Origin: Clostridium muellerianum
GTDB taxonomy: Bacteria > Bacillota > Clostridia > Clostridiales > Clostridiaceae
Reading direction: 5' to 3'
Length of the DNA: 64,000 nt
Assembly: GCF_012926525.1 (NCBI RefSeq)
Contig: NZ_JABBNI010000014.1
Coordinates: forward strand, 248,001 to 312,000
Part shown: in pieces, positions 62,019 through 64,000 of the stretch
Position numbering within the stretch: position 1 is the first letter of the stretch
How the letters are laid out: each line of letters opens with the position of its first letter
Translations under genes and position numbers: made by a program
The notes under the pieces: model-generated
The model's input: the letters and a program-made list of their open reading frames with translations, nothing else
Told to the model about the DNA's origin: nothing
Databases searched by the model: none

Positions 62019-63851
62019 TTAGATACTAATTTTAATACTTTCTATTTCCTTTTCTTGAAGTAATTGATTTGTATATAATCTATAGTAATATCCTTTTCTT
62101 CTTAGTAATTCTTTATGATTTCCAGCTTCAACAATTTTTCCTTTTCCTATTACAAGTATTTTATCTGCTGAAACTATAGTAGAAAGTCTATGAGCAATTA
62201 TAAAACTTGTTCTTCCTGCAAGAGTTTTTTCTATAGCAGTTTCTATTATTTTCTCAGTTTCTGTATCAATTGAAGAAGTTGCTTCATCAAGAACAAATAT
62301 AGCTGGGTTTGCTATAATAGCTCTTGCAAAAGAAATAAGTTGTTTTTCACCTGTAGAAATATTTCCTCCATCTTCACCTACCTCTGTATCATAGCCTTTT
62401 TCCATCTTCATAATAAATCTGTGAGCATTTACAAGCTTTGCTGATTTTTCTATTTCTTCTTGAGTTGCATCAAGCTTTCCATATCTAATATTGTCTTTTA
62501 TGGTTCCACTAAATAAATGTGGACTTTGAAGCACATATCCTAAATTCCAGTGCAGCCATAATAAAGATCTTTCTCTATATTCTTTACCATCAATTAAAAT
62601 TTGTCCGCTATTTGGTTCATAAAACCTACATAATAAATTTACAATAGTACTTTTACCAGACCCTGTTTCTCCAACTAATGCTATAGTTTCTCCTTTTTTA
62701 ACTTTTAAATTAAAGTTTTGAAGTACCTTTTCTCCATTTGGATAACAAAAACTTACATTTTTAAATTCTATATCTCCACGAATTTTTTCCCAATTTTCTT
62801 TTTTAGGATTAAATAAGTCTCCATATTTCTTTATTGCATCTTCTTTATCCCTTATGTCTGGTTCTGTTTCAACAAGAGTTAGTACTCTTTCTGCAGAAGC
62901 CTGTGCATTTTGAAGTTCTGCAAGAGTCTCAGCTAGCCTAGCTAAAGGATCAAAGAATTGTATAGTATATGAAATAAACATTACAAAAGTACCATAAGTC
63001 AGTGTTCCTGAAATTACTTTAGAACCACCAACGCAAAGTGCCAAACCAGTGCCTATGCTTCCCATGGATATAACTATAGGAAGAAAAAGAGATGAAAACA
63101 TTACAGTTCTTATAGAAAAATACCTCATGTTATCCGCATCTTTTTTAAATTCTATTAAGTTTTCTGCTTCACGCACTAGTGTTTTAGTAGTTTTTGCACC
63201 TGATACCTCTTCACTAAAATCTGATGTTATCTGCGAATTCAGTTTTCTAACATTTCTATAAGACTTTAAAATCTTCCTTTGAAAATAAATTCCTGTTAAA
63301 AATAAAGGTAAAACAACACATATACTTATAAGTGTAAGATTTACATTATTATATAACATTATCATTATAAAGCCACTCATCATTGCAATAGCCCATACCA
63401 TGTCAATTAAACCCCAGGAAATTATTTCACTAAGTCTTGCTATATCTGAAGTCATTCTAGCCATAAGCCACCCCACAGATGAATTATCATAATAAGAAAA
63501 CGACAATTGTTGAAGTCTTTTAAACCCTAATTTTCTTATATGATATGCAAGACCTGTTTCTATTTTTCCTGCTTGCATTATAAATAGCTTTATATTTACA
63601 GCCTGAATAAAAATAACACAAAAGTAAATTAAAGCAAAAATTTTAAAACCTACAACCGTCTTATTTGTAATAAAATTATCTATAGCATATCTCGTTAAAA
63701 GTGGCATTAAAGCATCTATGCCAGCTACTATTACCATAAGAAAAGCCATAAAAAAAAGTCCTCTTTTAAATTCTACAAGATACTTAAAAAATCTTTTCCA
63801 TATTCCCATATCTAATTTTTCTGTAACTTTATATTCATCTTCCCTAGCCAT
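62019..63851 (-). CDS. ABC exporter, transmembrane plus ATPase half-transporter
   Basis: This 610-residue type IV ABC half-transporter has six membrane helices (about 25-330) and an ATPase domain with Walker A VGETGSGKST (about 393), signature STGEKQLI (about 496), Walker B FVLDEATSSID and the His in IIAHRLST. The ATG at 63851 follows AGGAGGTG. A second half-transporter gene ends 17 nt upstream, so the two probably form a heterodimeric drug or lipid exporter. Confidence 0.93.
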   Translation of the reverse strand: MAREDEYKVTEKLDMGIWKRFFKYLVEFKRGLFFMAFLMVIVAGIDALMPLLTRYAIDNFITNKTVVGFKIFALIYFCVIFIQAVNIKLFIMQAGKIETGLAYHIRKLGFKRLQQLSFSYYDNSSVGWLMARMTSDIARLSEIISWGLIDMVWAIAMMSGFIMIMLYNNVNLTLISICVVLPLFLTGIYFQRKILKSYRNVRKLNSQITSDFSEEVSGAKTTKTLVREAENLIEFKKDADNMRYFSIRTVMFSSLFLPIVISMGSIGTGLALCVGGSKVISGTLTYGTFVMFISYTIQFFDPLARLAETLAELQNAQASAERVLTLVETEPDIRDKEDAIKKYGDLFNPKKENWEKIRGDIEFKNVSFCYPNGEKVLQNFNLKVKKGETIALVGETGSGKSTIVNLLCRFYEPNSGQILIDGKEYRERSLLWLHWNLGYVLQSPHLFSGTIKDNIRYGKLDATQEEIEKSAKLVNAHRFIMKMEKGYDTEVGEDGGNISTGEKQLISFARAIIANPAIFVLDEATSSIDTETEKIIETAIEKTLAGRTSFIIAHRLSTIVSADKILVIGKGKIVEAGNHKELLRRKGYYYRLYTNQLLQEKEIESIKISI

Positions 63852-63868
63852 AATAGTCACCTCCTAAA

Positions 63869-64000
63869 CTACTCATTACAAGCTTCCTTTTCATCATAGT
63901 CATCTAAGGAATTTTGTATTTCCCATATTCTCTTATAAATACCTTCCTTCTTTATAAGCTCCTTATGAGTACCTAATGCTTCTATCTTTCCATCATTTAA
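63869..64000 (-). CDS. ABC exporter ATPase, C-terminal fragment (runs off the window)
   Basis: The last 43 codons of an ABC half-transporter read leftward to a TAG at 63869. The segment DGKIEALGTHKELIKKEGIY is the typical end of an exporter ATPase after the D- and H-loops. The gene continues beyond the window and would pair with the transporter at 62019-63851. Confidence 0.9.
   Translation of the reverse strand, partial: LNDGKIEALGTHKELIKKEGIYKRIWEIQNSLDDYDEKEACNE

Overview
The window looks like a chromosome segment of a low-GC, endospore-forming, anaerobic Firmicute, most likely Clostridium sensu stricto. The basis is very AT-rich DNA with strong AGGAGG-type ribosome binding sites, spore genes (SpoVB, spore photoproduct lyase, a Spo0E-like peptide), anaerobe oxygen-defence proteins (reverse rubrerythrin, a flavodiiron protein, a rubrerythrin-like protein) and typical clostridial families (DUF1540, CPBP proteases, a zinc-dependent phospholipase C). 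I cannot name the species from sequence alone. No rRNA, tRNA or CRISPR array was seen.

Layout. 1-2 kb: an alpha-amylase-family enzyme and a DUF1540 protein. About 2.05-10.0 kb: an integrated element of roughly 8 kb. It holds a Tn916-type integrase, a 1.1-kb non-coding block with 21-bp iterons, an archaeo-eukaryotic-primase-like replication protein, an XRE regulator with three operators, an excisionase-like HTH protein, a second catalytic-domain-only tyrosine recombinase, a zinc-ribbon protein and an HD-domain protein. It sits against the 3' end of a reverse rubrerythrin gene, and a diverged copy of that gene's 3' end lies on the far side. No relaxase, type IV secretion or virion genes were seen, so it looks like a small replicating satellite or mobilizable element. 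10.8-12.7 kb: a GntR/ABC operon with a visible operator. 13-28 kb: mainly envelope and stress genes, namely a giant CPBP membrane protease, a chemoreceptor, a membrane-anchored subtilase under a BlaI/CopY-type palindrome, DinG, YoaP- and GyrI-like proteins, an orphan holin and a DUF4236/TPR protein.

28-45 kb: housekeeping genes. These are aminopeptidase M18, CorA, an yneE-like DUF896 gene upstream of hprK and 5-formyl-THF cyclo-ligase, glpX, a Spo0E-like peptide behind a candidate cre site and a helically phased cluster of DnaA-box-like 9-mers, arginase, a flavodiiron protein, HelD, an ECF S component, and an operon of methyltransferase, B12/radical SAM protein and peptide deformylase. 45-52 kb: an intracellular-looking phospholipase C, a sugar-dehydrogenase-like protein, SpoVB, a nitroreductase and a soluble chemoreceptor. 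52-59 kb: a two-component and glycosylation block, with a sensor kinase, a lipoprotein, YfhO with a CsbB-like glycosyltransferase, an intact response regulator and a decayed second response regulator. 59-64 kb: a nucleoside phosphorylase / spore photoproduct lyase / short-chain dehydrogenase operon and a heterodimeric ABC exporter cut by the window end.

Three long imperfect hairpins of about 160-270 bp lie between genes (13.08-13.34, 26.37-26.60 and 30.69-30.85 kb); they are not explained by any gene and two share a 12-mer. The most novel-looking items are the integrated element, these hairpins and the phased DnaA-like cluster.
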